Source of the DNA: Flagellimonas_B algarum
Lineage (GTDB): Bacteria; Bacteroidota; Bacteroidia; Flavobacteriales; Flavobacteriaceae
Direction: 5' to 3'
Assembly: GCF_040513375.1 (NCBI RefSeq)
Contig: NZ_JBEVTG010000001.1
Span: 1,240,001 to 1,304,000, forward strand
DNA: 64,000 nt
The translations under genes and the position numbers were made by a program. Of this stretch, positions 7,735-15,012 are shown piece after piece (positions within the stretch are counted from its first letter, which is position 1; the number at the start of each line of letters is the position of its first letter). Below the pieces are notes generated by a model. That model did not search any database. It was not told the DNA's origin and saw nothing but the letters and a program-made list of their open reading frames with translations.

Positions 7735-9359
7735 AAAGGCCGGTTTTGATTGTCATTATCCTGCTCCTATGCGCGTGCAAGAACGATGTCGCTAATTCCG
7801 AAAGGGCCGGGGCGGAACGGCAAATCAGCGTCGAGGTCACAACATCTGACCCAAGTGAGATCGAACCAGTGGAGTCCGAGCCAGCATCAAATGCCACTGT
7901 GGCCACGTTTTCTTCCTTGGACATGGATGGACAGACTCCTGAAACGATCATTCAAAAATTGGAAGAATTAAAAAATGATCCCACACTACCAACGGAACTC
8001 CTGCCGGTAATAGAACAACGGATTGCCTTGGAAAAAAGCAAATCCCTCGAGAATAAGGAAGCCAAAATGCTTTCGGCGTTCGATGCGGCACGATTGGTCA
8101 CGGCCTTCAATGCCTTGAACGCATCGGAAGGATTGGTGGCTAAACTTGAAAAATTGGGAAAAGTGGATTCGATGATGGGCAGGGGCCCCCGAAGTGAAAT
8201 CCGATTGGATACGGATGTGGCCGAATTCGTATCGGCCGAAATCGAGACCGACGCCACACCAATGTCAAATGATGAGACCTTGTTCCTCCGGGCGTTCAGC
8301 AGTGTGGTCGAAAATCAAAAGAGCGCCGCGGAAATTAGGGCCTTGATAAAGAAATTGGACAGTTTTGCCATCGATCCCAACACTAAAAGTGCGAAACCAA
8401 GCGAAGCGTTCCAAAATCAATTTAAAGTCGAACGTAGCAAGGCGAAGATAGCACTTGACTATAAGTTAAAGAAAGCCCGTCGGGCAAAGGAAAAGTTCAG
8501 GAAAATGAATCCCCATCTTTTTTTCGAAGACGGTAAGGGGGCAACGTATTTCGGGAGTAATACGGCCATCTACTTACCCATGGGCGATTTATCATTTGCC
8601 GATGAGCTGGTCGATTCGAAACATCCCGAACAACTTGGGACCGCCAGCAATATCCTTGGGGTCCCCGATGGTATCGAGCTTAGCAAAGAACGACTGGAGA
8701 ACGTGCATAGCCTGGGTTTGGGAGGATCGGTCATTCTTCAATTCACCGACAATGCCCTGGTCGATGTCAACGGTCCTGATATTTTCGTATTTGAAATGGG
8801 TAAGATCGAACCCACGGCATTGGAAGTTTCGATCGATGGCAAAAATTGGGTTTCCATTGGGGAAATAGGAGGCGGAACGGCCCAAGTCGATATCGGAGAA
8901 TACGTTGAACCCAACACCCTATATTACTATGTACGGTTGACCGACTTGATGACATCAAGTGCGATTCCGGGTGCGGATGTGGATGCCGTTGCCGCAATAG
9001 GAAGCGCGATGCGCTTGAACCTCGATAGCTCCGTATTGTTCGATACCGGTGCATCAAACCTCAAACCCGAAGGCGTGGTTGCGATCAAAGAATTGGTCGG
9101 ACAAATCCTTTTTCTTGAGAAAGGCACCATTGTGGTCGAAGGGCATACCGATGACGTGGGTAGTTCACAAAACAATCAAAGACTGGCCCTGGCCCGGGCG
9201 AGAAGCGTCTCCGAAGAGCTGAAAAAGCAATTGAATGATCCAGGCTTCGACTTCATTGAAAAAGGGTTCGGTGAGCGTCGTCCAATAGCCACGAACGAGA
9301 CCGAAGAAGGACGTCAAAAAAACCGACGGGTCGAGGTCTTGGTGGTGCCCAGGGGTTAG
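7731..9359 (+). CDS. OmpA-family lipoprotein (542 aa)
   Basis: A lipoprotein signal (L-L-L-C-A-C, acylated Cys in the first 20 residues) is followed by long charged helices (about residues 60-270). A beta-sandwich domain (about 275-420) has the pattern G-G-S-V-I-L-Q-F-T-D-N-A-L-V-D ... G-P-D-I-F-V-F-E ... P-G-A-D-V-D-A-V found in many bacterial surface proteins. The C-terminal OmpA domain (about 425-540) has G-H-T-D-D-V-G-S and N-R-R-V-E-V, the peptidoglycan-binding pattern. It probably sits in the outer membrane and anchors the upstream-encoded partners to peptidoglycan. It is coupled to the repeat protein by a 4-bp ATGA overlap. Confidence 0.87.
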   Translation: MKRPVLIVIILLLCACKNDVANSERAGAERQISVEVTTSDPSEIEPVESEPASNATVATFSSLDMDGQTPETIIQKLEELKNDPTLPTELLPVIEQRIALEKSKSLENKEAKMLSAFDAARLVTAFNALNASEGLVAKLEKLGKVDSMMGRGPRSEIRLDTDVAEFVSAEIETDATPMSNDETLFLRAFSSVVENQKSAAEIRALIKKLDSFAIDPNTKSAKPSEAFQNQFKVERSKAKIALDYKLKKARRAKEKFRKMNPHLFFEDGKGATYFGSNTAIYLPMGDLSFADELVDSKHPEQLGTASNILGVPDGIELSKERLENVHSLGLGGSVILQFTDNALVDVNGPDIFVFEMGKIEPTALEVSIDGKNWVSIGEIGGGTAQVDIGEYVEPNTLYYYVRLTDLMTSSAIPGADVDAVAAIGSAMRLNLDSSVLFDTGASNLKPEGVVAIKELVGQILFLEKGTIVVEGHTDDVGSSQNNQRLALARARSVSEELKKQLNDPGFDFIEKGFGERRPIATNETEEGRQKNRRVEVLVVPRG

Positions 9360-9385
9360 GAACAAAAGCGCAAGGGGGTTTGACG

Positions 9386-9823
9386 TCAATTCGAGATGAT
9401 GACCGAATTCCCGCTCCGAACGGCTCGATAAAATAGCAAATCGTAATACCGAACGCCATCATCAGGTCGGTTGAGTTGCTGGCCCGTGAACAGACTATAG
9501 GTGAAATTTTCACAAGAACACGTAACATTTTGCCCATCGATTGTCATGGTCGAACAGGCGTTCGGGGTATGGTTTGGGCAACTGGCCTCAAAGGCGAAAA
9601 AAGTATCGTTACCGGTACGCATGACAAAAGCACCGCGGGTGCCCACGCCATTATTTCCGACATAGACCGGATTTCCGATATTGTTAAGACCGTTGTATAG
9701 GGGCAGGTTGAGGTTCAATTCGAACTGAAAACCGACTTCTTGTAAAAAGGGATTCCGATTGGTGGAATCGTTCCCGCAGGAAAGTAAGATCAGCAAGCAG
9801 AGCAACAGGGAGGGGAGCCTCAT
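9386..9823 (-). CDS. Lipoprotein with degenerate Rieske-like fold (145 aa)
   Basis: The signal peptide ends in a lipobox with Cys16. The C-terminal two thirds resemble a Rieske domain: C82-P-N-H85 corresponds to the first cluster loop and C102-S-C104 to the second, but the second histidine is absent. A normal 2Fe-2S Rieske site (C-x-H ... C-x2-H) therefore cannot form, although an altered ligand set is possible. Similar small lipoproteins are common in Flavobacteriaceae and have no known function. It is convergent with the OmpA lipoprotein and divergent from greA. Confidence 0.72.
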   Translation of the reverse strand: MRLPSLLLCLLILLSCGNDSTNRNPFLQEVGFQFELNLNLPLYNGLNNIGNPVYVGNNGVGTRGAFVMRTGNDTFFAFEASCPNHTPNACSTMTIDGQNVTCSCENFTYSLFTGQQLNRPDDGVRYYDLLFYRAVRSGNSVIISN

Positions 9824-9835
9824 AAACCGATGATT

Positions 9836-9869
9836 TTGGGCAAAAATGCCTAAAATTTGTGTATCTTTG
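9836..9869 (+). promoter_or_regulatory. greA promoter (TTG-N23-TATCTTTG)
   Basis: A perfect Bacteroidota -7 element TATCTTTG (9862-9869) with a TTG 23 nt upstream (9836-9838). The greA start lies 131 nt downstream, much further than the 17-28 nt seen at other promoters in this window, so greA has a long leader. Confidence 0.7.
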
Positions 9870-9873
9870 CGTT

Positions 9874-9920
9874 AAATCCTCGCTAAAAACCAATCAATTA
9901 GGGTCTAGCAGAGGATTTTT
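9874..9920 (+). promoter_or_regulatory. greA: greA leader hairpin with T-run (possible attenuator)
   Basis: Arms AAATCCTC-GCT (9874-9884) and AGC-A-GAGGATTT (9907-9918) pair with one bulged A and run into TTTTT (9916-9920). The hairpin would begin at the expected transcription start, so a roughly 45-nt RNA could be released before greA. A second small hairpin (9949-9969) and a 11-residue upstream ORF (9954-9989) follow. E. coli greA also has a leader terminator (GraL); this one would be an independent equivalent. Confidence 0.45.
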
Positions 9921-10000
9921 CTATTAAAAGGACTACAAGGTGGCATTGGGAAAATGAAATCGATTTTCCACAGTGCGCCTTTGCATTAAACGGAATGGAT

Positions 10001-10477
10001 ATGGGAAAGATATCATACTATACGGCTGAAGGATTGAAAAAATTGCGCGAAGAGCTCGATCACTTGCGTGATATCGAACGTCCTAAAGCCTCGCAGGCTA
10101 TTGCCGAAGCCCGAGATAAAGGGGATCTATCGGAAAATGCCGAATACGATGCCGCGAAGGAGGCCCAAGGCCTGCTCGAAATGAAGATCTCCAAAATGGA
10201 GGCCACCTTGGCCAATGCCCGTTTGATCGATGAATCCCAAATGGATACTTCAAAGGTGTTGGTGCTTTCGACCGTAAAGATCAAGAACCAAACCAATGGG
10301 ATGGAACTGAAATATACCTTGGTCGCTGAAAGTGAAGCCGATTTGAAATCGGGAAAGATCTCCGTGACTTCGCCCATTGGAAAAGGGCTTTTGGGAAAGT
10401 CGGTCGGAGAAGTGGCCGAAATACAGGTACCGAACGGGGTAATGAAATTCGATATTCTTGAAATCACCAGGGAATAA
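10001..10477 (+). CDS. greA: Transcription elongation factor GreA
   Basis: A 158-residue protein with the two GreA domains: the N-terminal coiled coil (residues about 1-78, Y-Y-T-A-E-G-L-K-K-L-R-E-E-L, acidic tip G-D-L-S-E-N-A-E-Y) and the C-terminal FKBP-like domain. GreA binds the RNA polymerase secondary channel and stimulates cleavage of backtracked RNA; the tip acidic residues D/E are present. The start at 10001 (M-G-K-I-S-Y-Y) matches the family; an in-frame ATG lies 6 nt earlier. It is a single gene with its own promoter, a long leader and a strong terminator. Confidence 0.95.
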   Translation: MGKISYYTAEGLKKLREELDHLRDIERPKASQAIAEARDKGDLSENAEYDAAKEAQGLLEMKISKMEATLANARLIDESQMDTSKVLVLSTVKIKNQTNGMELKYTLVAESEADLKSGKISVTSPIGKGLLGKSVGEVAEIQVPNGVMKFDILEITRE

Positions 10478-10498
10478 CAGGATAAAATCTTTACTTTT

Positions 10499-10530
10499 AA
10501 TCCCGTCTCACAAGACGGGATTTTTTATTT
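10499..10530 (+). terminator. Rho-independent terminator of greA
   Basis: A perfect 10-bp stem AATCCCGTCT / AGACGGGATT (10499-10508, 10513-10522) with a 4-nt loop, followed by a T-rich run. It ends 5 bp before the next start codon. Confidence 0.9.
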
Positions 10531-10535
10531 GAACC

Positions 10536-10928
10536 ATGGCCAGTATTTTTACCAAGATCATCAACGGCGACATCCCTTCTTACAAGGTTGCCGAAGATGC
10601 CGATTACATTGCTTTTCTCGACATCAACCCAAATGCCGTGGGCCATACCCTTTGTGTACCCAAAAAGGAAGTCGATCAATTGTTCGATTTGGATGATGCC
10701 ACTTATCTCGGCTTGATGGCCTTTGCGAAGAAGGTCGGCAAGGCTATCGGGAAAGCAGTACCCTGTGAACGTGTGGGCCTGACCGTTATCGGGCTTGAGG
10801 TGCCCCATGTACATATCCATTTGATTCCGTTGCAATCGATGGAAAACGCCACCTTTCAACATAAGGTCTCCATGGATACGGAAGCCTTTGAACGAACCGC
10901 TGAAAGCATCCGAAAAGAGCTTAGTTGA
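10536..10928 (+). CDS. HIT family nucleotide hydrolase/transferase
   Basis: A 130-residue histidine-triad protein with the catalytic motif H-V-H-I-H-L-I-P near residue 89 and the typical start I-F-T-K-I-I-N-G-D-I-P. HIT (HINT branch) proteins hydrolyse AMP-lysine or related nucleotide conjugates; the physiological substrate in bacteria is usually unknown. It directly follows the greA terminator and its 3' end overlaps the convergent Zn-ribbon gene by 8 bp. Confidence 0.92.
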   Translation: MASIFTKIINGDIPSYKVAEDADYIAFLDINPNAVGHTLCVPKKEVDQLFDLDDATYLGLMAFAKKVGKAIGKAVPCERVGLTVIGLEVPHVHIHLIPLQSMENATFQHKVSMDTEAFERTAESIRKELS

Positions 10929-11271
10929 ATCCTTCGAGGTAAAAATACGCAAGGGCTGCCGCTGCAGCCAATAGCAATAGGGTCAAAACGTAAAACAGCG
11001 TTGTGAAGCGCACCGAAGGCCGATCAGCCGCCACCAATTTTTGATAGTATTCAAAGACACGTTCAATGTCCTCCGTCCAATTCACAGGATAGATGATGGA
11101 ATAACACTTTTTGCATTTGATCTCATGGGTGACTTCCCCGGTCGTTCGGTGGAAAAAGGGGTTGTAGGTATGTTTTTGGTAGAAGGTCAATTTAAGTTCC
11201 TGATTGAAACATTCCGGACAGTTATTGGTGAGGTCCGCGTGCTTGATAGCGATATTTTTTTCCTTGGCCAT
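10921..11271 (-). CDS. Zn-ribbon membrane protein (116 aa)
   Basis: Residues about 15-60 contain C-P-E-C ... C-K-K-C, a probable four-Cys zinc ribbon. A single C-terminal membrane helix (A-A-A-A-A-L-A-Y-F-Y-L) would tail-anchor it with the ribbon in the cytoplasm. It lies 2 bp after the histidine kinase on the same strand and is probably co-transcribed. Such proteins are conserved in Flavobacteriaceae without known function; a link to the kinase is only positional. Confidence 0.8.
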   Translation of the reverse strand: MAKEKNIAIKHADLTNNCPECFNQELKLTFYQKHTYNPFFHRTTGEVTHEIKCKKCYSIIYPVNWTEDIERVFEYYQKLVAADRPSVRFTTLFYVLTLLLLAAAAALAYFYLEGFN

Positions 11272-11273
11272 AG

Positions 11274-12422
11274 CTATACTTTAGCGCGTAGTGAAATTTG
11301 CATGATGGTACCTTCCTTGCTTGAAGAAAGTACTTTGATCTTTCCTTTGTGGTACTCTTCGACAATCCGTTTGACCAGCGAAAGTCCCAAGCCCCAACCC
11401 CGTTTTTTGGAGGTGACCCCTGGGTTGAAAATACTTTGGTAATCGCTTTTGGCGATGCCATGGCCGGTATCCGAAACCAAAATTTGGACCATGCCCCCTT
11501 TTTGTTCGATTTGGATCGCGATATTGCCTTTGCCCTTCATCGCGTCGATACCGTTTTTCACCAAGTTCTCAATACTCCAATTGAATAAGGGTAGGTTCAA
11601 TAATACCGGCATTTCCGCGATATCGGAACTAAAGGAGAAGTGGATCAATTTCGAACTTCTGCGCTTCAGGTATTCATAGGCCTTTTCGGTTTCAGAAACG
11701 ATATCATGTACTTGAAGTTCAGGAACCGAACCAATTTTTGAAAACCGTTCGGTAATCGTTTGCAAACGGGCGATATCCTTTTCGATTTCGACGGTGATTT
11801 CCGGATTGATCTGTTCCGACTTCAACAATTCGTTCCAGCCCAACAAGGAGGTCAAGGGAGTGCCAATCTGGTGGGCGGTCTCTTTCGCCATACCCGCCCA
11901 GAGCTTGTTCTGTTCTGAAGCTTTATTGGTTTTGAAAAAGAAAAAAATCACCGCTCCGAAAAGGAATATGATCAACATCAAAGCGATGGGATAGTATTTC
12001 AGTTTGTTGAGCACTTCGGAATTGCCATAATACAGGGTGGCCAGGACTTCCCCTTTATCGTCAACGATAATCGGGGCGTTTTCACTGGCGAATCGCTTTA
12101 TACGCTTCGCAATGGCCGTCGAATCACTTTCGATTTCCTCAGGCATATTGTGGGTCTTTACCGAACCATTGGAGTTCACCAGGATCATGGGGGTGGTCGT
12201 ATTGTTGCCCAAAACCTTGAGGGTCAGGTTGCCCAGTTCTTGGTCGACCGTCATTTGCAGCAGTTCGGATTGGGCAGCGGCCCAGTTTTCCATCTTTAGG
12301 CGCTCTTCTTCTTTGAATTTCTCAAAAAAGATGTTCGTGTTCCATAAAATTAGGCTTACCACCACAAATGCCGATAGCAAAATGATGACATTCGAGGCGC
12401 GCCTTTTCCGGTTGAACTGCAT
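11274..12422 (-). CDS. Orphan sensor histidine kinase
   Basis: A 382-residue protein with two membrane helices (about 12-28 and 145-163) flanking a short extracytoplasmic sensor. The dimerisation motif contains His184 in A-H-Q-I-G-T-P-L, and the ATPase domain has N-L-V-K-N-G-I-D-A-M, D-T-G-H-G-I and G-W-G-L-G-L. The residue after the phospho-acceptor is Gln instead of the usual Glu/Asp, a variant I recall from a Bacteroidota kinase subgroup. No response regulator is adjacent, so the partner is elsewhere. Confidence 0.9.
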   Translation of the reverse strand: MQFNRKRRASNVIILLSAFVVVSLILWNTNIFFEKFKEEERLKMENWAAAQSELLQMTVDQELGNLTLKVLGNNTTTPMILVNSNGSVKTHNMPEEIESDSTAIAKRIKRFASENAPIIVDDKGEVLATLYYGNSEVLNKLKYYPIALMLIIFLFGAVIFFFFKTNKASEQNKLWAGMAKETAHQIGTPLTSLLGWNELLKSEQINPEITVEIEKDIARLQTITERFSKIGSVPELQVHDIVSETEKAYEYLKRRSSKLIHFSFSSDIAEMPVLLNLPLFNWSIENLVKNGIDAMKGKGNIAIQIEQKGGMVQILVSDTGHGIAKSDYQSIFNPGVTSKKRGWGLGLSLVKRIVEEYHKGKIKVLSSSKEGTIMQISLRAKV

Positions 12423-12513
12423 TGCTGTAGTATTCTATCTAAAGATAACGCAAAAAGGAAAAAATTGTTGAAAAGCCGTCTTCGAATACCTTCTCGTTGG
12501 GGTCGTTTTTATG

Positions 12514-12521
12514 TATTTTTG
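12514..12521 (+). promoter_or_regulatory. -7 element TATTTTTG for the DUF3127 gene
   Basis: Exact TAnnTTTG match 22 nt before the start codon at 12544; the usual upstream TTG is not clearly placed. Confidence 0.55.
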
Positions 12522-12543
12522 GTGATTATCTAAACGGGTTACC

Positions 12544-12921
12544 ATGGAAGTTCAAGGAAGAATAAAAATGATCGACGAAACCAAAACGTATGGCAGCAAC
12601 GGGTTTCGTAAAAGAGAGGTCGTCATCACGACCGAGGAGCAATATCCACAACACATTTTGGTAGAGTTCATCCAAGATAAATGTGATTTGCTGAACAATT
12701 TCTCAGTTGGTCAAATGGCCCGTATCAGCATTAATTTAAGAGGACGTGAATGGGTCAACCCACAAGGGGAGACCAAGTATTTCAATTCGATCCAAGGATG
12801 GCGTATCGAGAATCTTGAACAAGCCGCCGATTCGGCCAACGCCGCGCCATTGCCTCCCTTGGAGACCTTTGAGCCGGCCGATGGTCTTAATGAAGAAGAG
12901 CACGACGACCTGCCCTTTTAA
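12544..12921 (+). CDS. DUF3127 domain protein
   Basis: A 125-residue protein matching the DUF3127 family, with an OB-fold-like core (E-V-Q-G-R-I-K-M-I-D-E-T ... F-R-K-R-E-V-V-I-T-T) and an acidic, proline-containing tail ending D-D-L-P-F. The tail resembles that of single-stranded DNA-binding proteins (D-D-x-P-F), which recruits repair factors. The fold plus tail suggests nucleic-acid binding, but the function is not established. The transporter gene starts 2 bp downstream. Confidence 0.88.
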   Translation: MEVQGRIKMIDETKTYGSNGFRKREVVITTEEQYPQHILVEFIQDKCDLLNNFSVGQMARISINLRGREWVNPQGETKYFNSIQGWRIENLEQAADSANAAPLPPLETFEPADGLNEEEHDDLPF

Positions 12922-12923
12922 CC

Positions 12924-14300
12924 ATGGGCCTTACCCGGATCATCGAAGGCTTATTTCGTAGATTCCTACCGTCCCCTTTTACCATTGCGGTGGTGCTGAC
13001 CCTATTGACCATAGGCTTGGCCACCGCCTTCACCGATTCCGCTACAGGCGACAACCGTTTTTTCGAAGTTTTATCGTATTGGGAAGAAGGGGTGTGGAAC
13101 AATGCCCTTTTGGTCTTTGCCTACCAAATGATGCTCATCTTGGTACTCGGCCATGTGCTGGTGCTTAGCCGTCCGATGGAACGATTGATCCTAAAAATCG
13201 TGGGATTCGTTACGAATTCGGCCAATGCAGCCGTTTTAGTCGCCCTGCCGACCCTTATCATTGCCTTTTTCAATTGGGGCCTTGGCTTGATTTTCGGAGC
13301 CATCTTGGCGCGAAAGGTCGGGGAGTATGCCCAAGCGAAGAACATTCCGATCAATTATCCTTTGGTCGGTGCTTCAGGATATGTAGGCTTGATGGTTTGG
13401 CATGGGGGTATTAGCGGTTCGGCCCCGATAAAGGTGTCTGAAGAAGGACATTTGAAAACCCTGATGTCGACCATCCAACAAAACGGGTTTTCAATCGAAT
13501 TGCCCAATAGCATTTCAACGGTGGAAACCGTTTTCAGTAGTTGGAACTTGATACTCTTCTGTATTGTTTGCTTATGTATATCGGTTTTGGTGTTTTATTT
13601 AGGCAAGCAGACGGCGGCCAAACCGTTTCGTTTGCCATCGTACCACATGCAGCGTTTTGATGGGAAGGCTCCGGTCGGGGCCGAAAAGCTCGACCATTCG
13701 AAGCCCATGGCCTTATTTTTCGGACTGCTCTTACTGGGGGCGTTCTTCATCCAGTACCTCCCCGCCCTGCGCAGTTTGAACATCACCCCGAACCTGTTGA
13801 ACTTTTTTATGCTCGGGCTTGCCATCGTTTTACACGGAAGTTTCGCGTCCTTTCTGAACGCCGTTGAAGAGGCCATAAAGGATGTTTCGGGTATTTTGAT
13901 CCAGTTTCCATTGTATTTCGGGATTATGGGGATTATGGCCGGAAGTGGGATGATTGCCCTAATATCGGACTATTTCGTCTCGATCAGTTCGACCACGACC
14001 TTGCCTATTTTTACCTTTTTCAGTGCAGGATTGGTAAACATTTTCGTGCCAAGCGGTGGAGGGCAATGGGCCGTTCAAGGGCCCTTGGTCATCCAATCCG
14101 CAGTGCAGTTGGGAGTACCTTTGCCAAAGGCGATCATGGCTTTGGCCTATGGCGATCAATTGACCAATATGTTACAGCCTTTTTGGGCACTGCCCTTATT
14201 GGGGATTACCAAGTTGAAAGCCAAGGAAATCTTGCCGTATAGCATGTTGTTCCTCTTGGTAGGCGGTGTGATTTATCTGATCGGATTGCTGCTTTTTTAG
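12924..14300 (+). CDS. atoE: Short-chain fatty acid transporter (AtoE family)
   Basis: A 458-residue integral membrane protein with about 10-12 hydrophobic helices and the AtoE signatures N-W-G-L-G-L-I-F-G and P-S-G-G-G-Q-W. The family imports short-chain fatty acids such as acetoacetate or butyrate, probably by symport. No catabolic genes (atoD/A/B) are adjacent. It starts 2 bp after the DUF3127 gene and is likely on the same transcript. Confidence 0.88.
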   Translation: MGLTRIIEGLFRRFLPSPFTIAVVLTLLTIGLATAFTDSATGDNRFFEVLSYWEEGVWNNALLVFAYQMMLILVLGHVLVLSRPMERLILKIVGFVTNSANAAVLVALPTLIIAFFNWGLGLIFGAILARKVGEYAQAKNIPINYPLVGASGYVGLMVWHGGISGSAPIKVSEEGHLKTLMSTIQQNGFSIELPNSISTVETVFSSWNLILFCIVCLCISVLVFYLGKQTAAKPFRLPSYHMQRFDGKAPVGAEKLDHSKPMALFFGLLLLGAFFIQYLPALRSLNITPNLLNFFMLGLAIVLHGSFASFLNAVEEAIKDVSGILIQFPLYFGIMGIMAGSGMIALISDYFVSISSTTTLPIFTFFSAGLVNIFVPSGGGQWAVQGPLVIQSAVQLGVPLPKAIMALAYGDQLTNMLQPFWALPLLGITKLKAKEILPYSMLFLLVGGVIYLIGLLLF

Positions 14301-14333
14301 GGGTTTTGAATACCTTTAAAAGAAAACTTTGCC

Positions 14334-15008
14334 TTGGAAAAGAACAGCGACGACTTTCCGTTGTATTTTTTGAGCGATAGGCTCGAATTCCCTCCGGTAC
14401 ACTTGGCCAACGAAGACGGGCTTTTGGCGGTAGGTGGTGATTTGTCGACCGAACGCCTTTTATTGGCCTACCAAAGCGGAATTTTTCCCTGGTTCAACGA
14501 TGATGATTTGATTTTATGGTGGAGCCCAGACCCCAGAATGGTCCTCTTTCCTGAAAAAGTCCGGATTTCGAAAAGCATGCGCAAGGTCTTGGCCAAATCC
14601 GATTTTGAACTCAGTGTGAACCAACATTTCGAGGCCGTTGTCGAACAATGTGCAACGTTGACCCGCAAGGGTCAGAAAGGGACATGGATCACCGATAATA
14701 TGAAAGAGGCCTATATCGGTTTGTTCAAGAAAGGGTTCGCACGTTCTTACGAGGTCAGTAAAGACGGTGAATTGGTCGGTGGGTTGTACGGTGTCGACCT
14801 TGGCCATGTTTTTTGTGGGGAAAGCATGTTCTCCAAAGTGACCGACGCTTCGAAATTCGCCTTCATCCAAATGGCGCAAGAACTCCAGCGACAAAACTAT
14901 CAGCTCATCGATTGCCAGGTACATACCGCCCATTTACAGACGCTAGGGGCCGAACTGATTCCGAGACCTCAGTTTATGGATATCCTACAAGAGGGGGCTA
15001 AAATTTAA
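14334..15008 (+). CDS. aat: Leucyl/phenylalanyl-tRNA--protein transferase (TTG start)
   Basis: A 224-residue Aat enzyme, which adds Leu or Phe from aminoacyl-tRNA to N-terminal Arg/Lys of proteins for ClpSP degradation (N-end rule). Hallmarks: F-P-P-V, G-L-L-A-V-G-G-D-L-S, G-I-F-P-W-F, W-W-S-P-D-P-R and G-L-Y-G-V. The start must be TTG 14334: a stop lies upstream in frame (14307), no ATG occurs between, and the next internal Met is after the conserved N-terminal motifs. A near -7 element (TACCTTTA, 14311-14318) lies 15 nt before it. Confidence 0.93.
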   Translation: MEKNSDDFPLYFLSDRLEFPPVHLANEDGLLAVGGDLSTERLLLAYQSGIFPWFNDDDLILWWSPDPRMVLFPEKVRISKSMRKVLAKSDFELSVNQHFEAVVEQCATLTRKGQKGTWITDNMKEAYIGLFKKGFARSYEVSKDGELVGGLYGVDLGHVFCGESMFSKVTDASKFAFIQMAQELQRQNYQLIDCQVHTAHLQTLGAELIPRPQFMDILQEGAKI

Positions 15009-15012
15009 ACCC

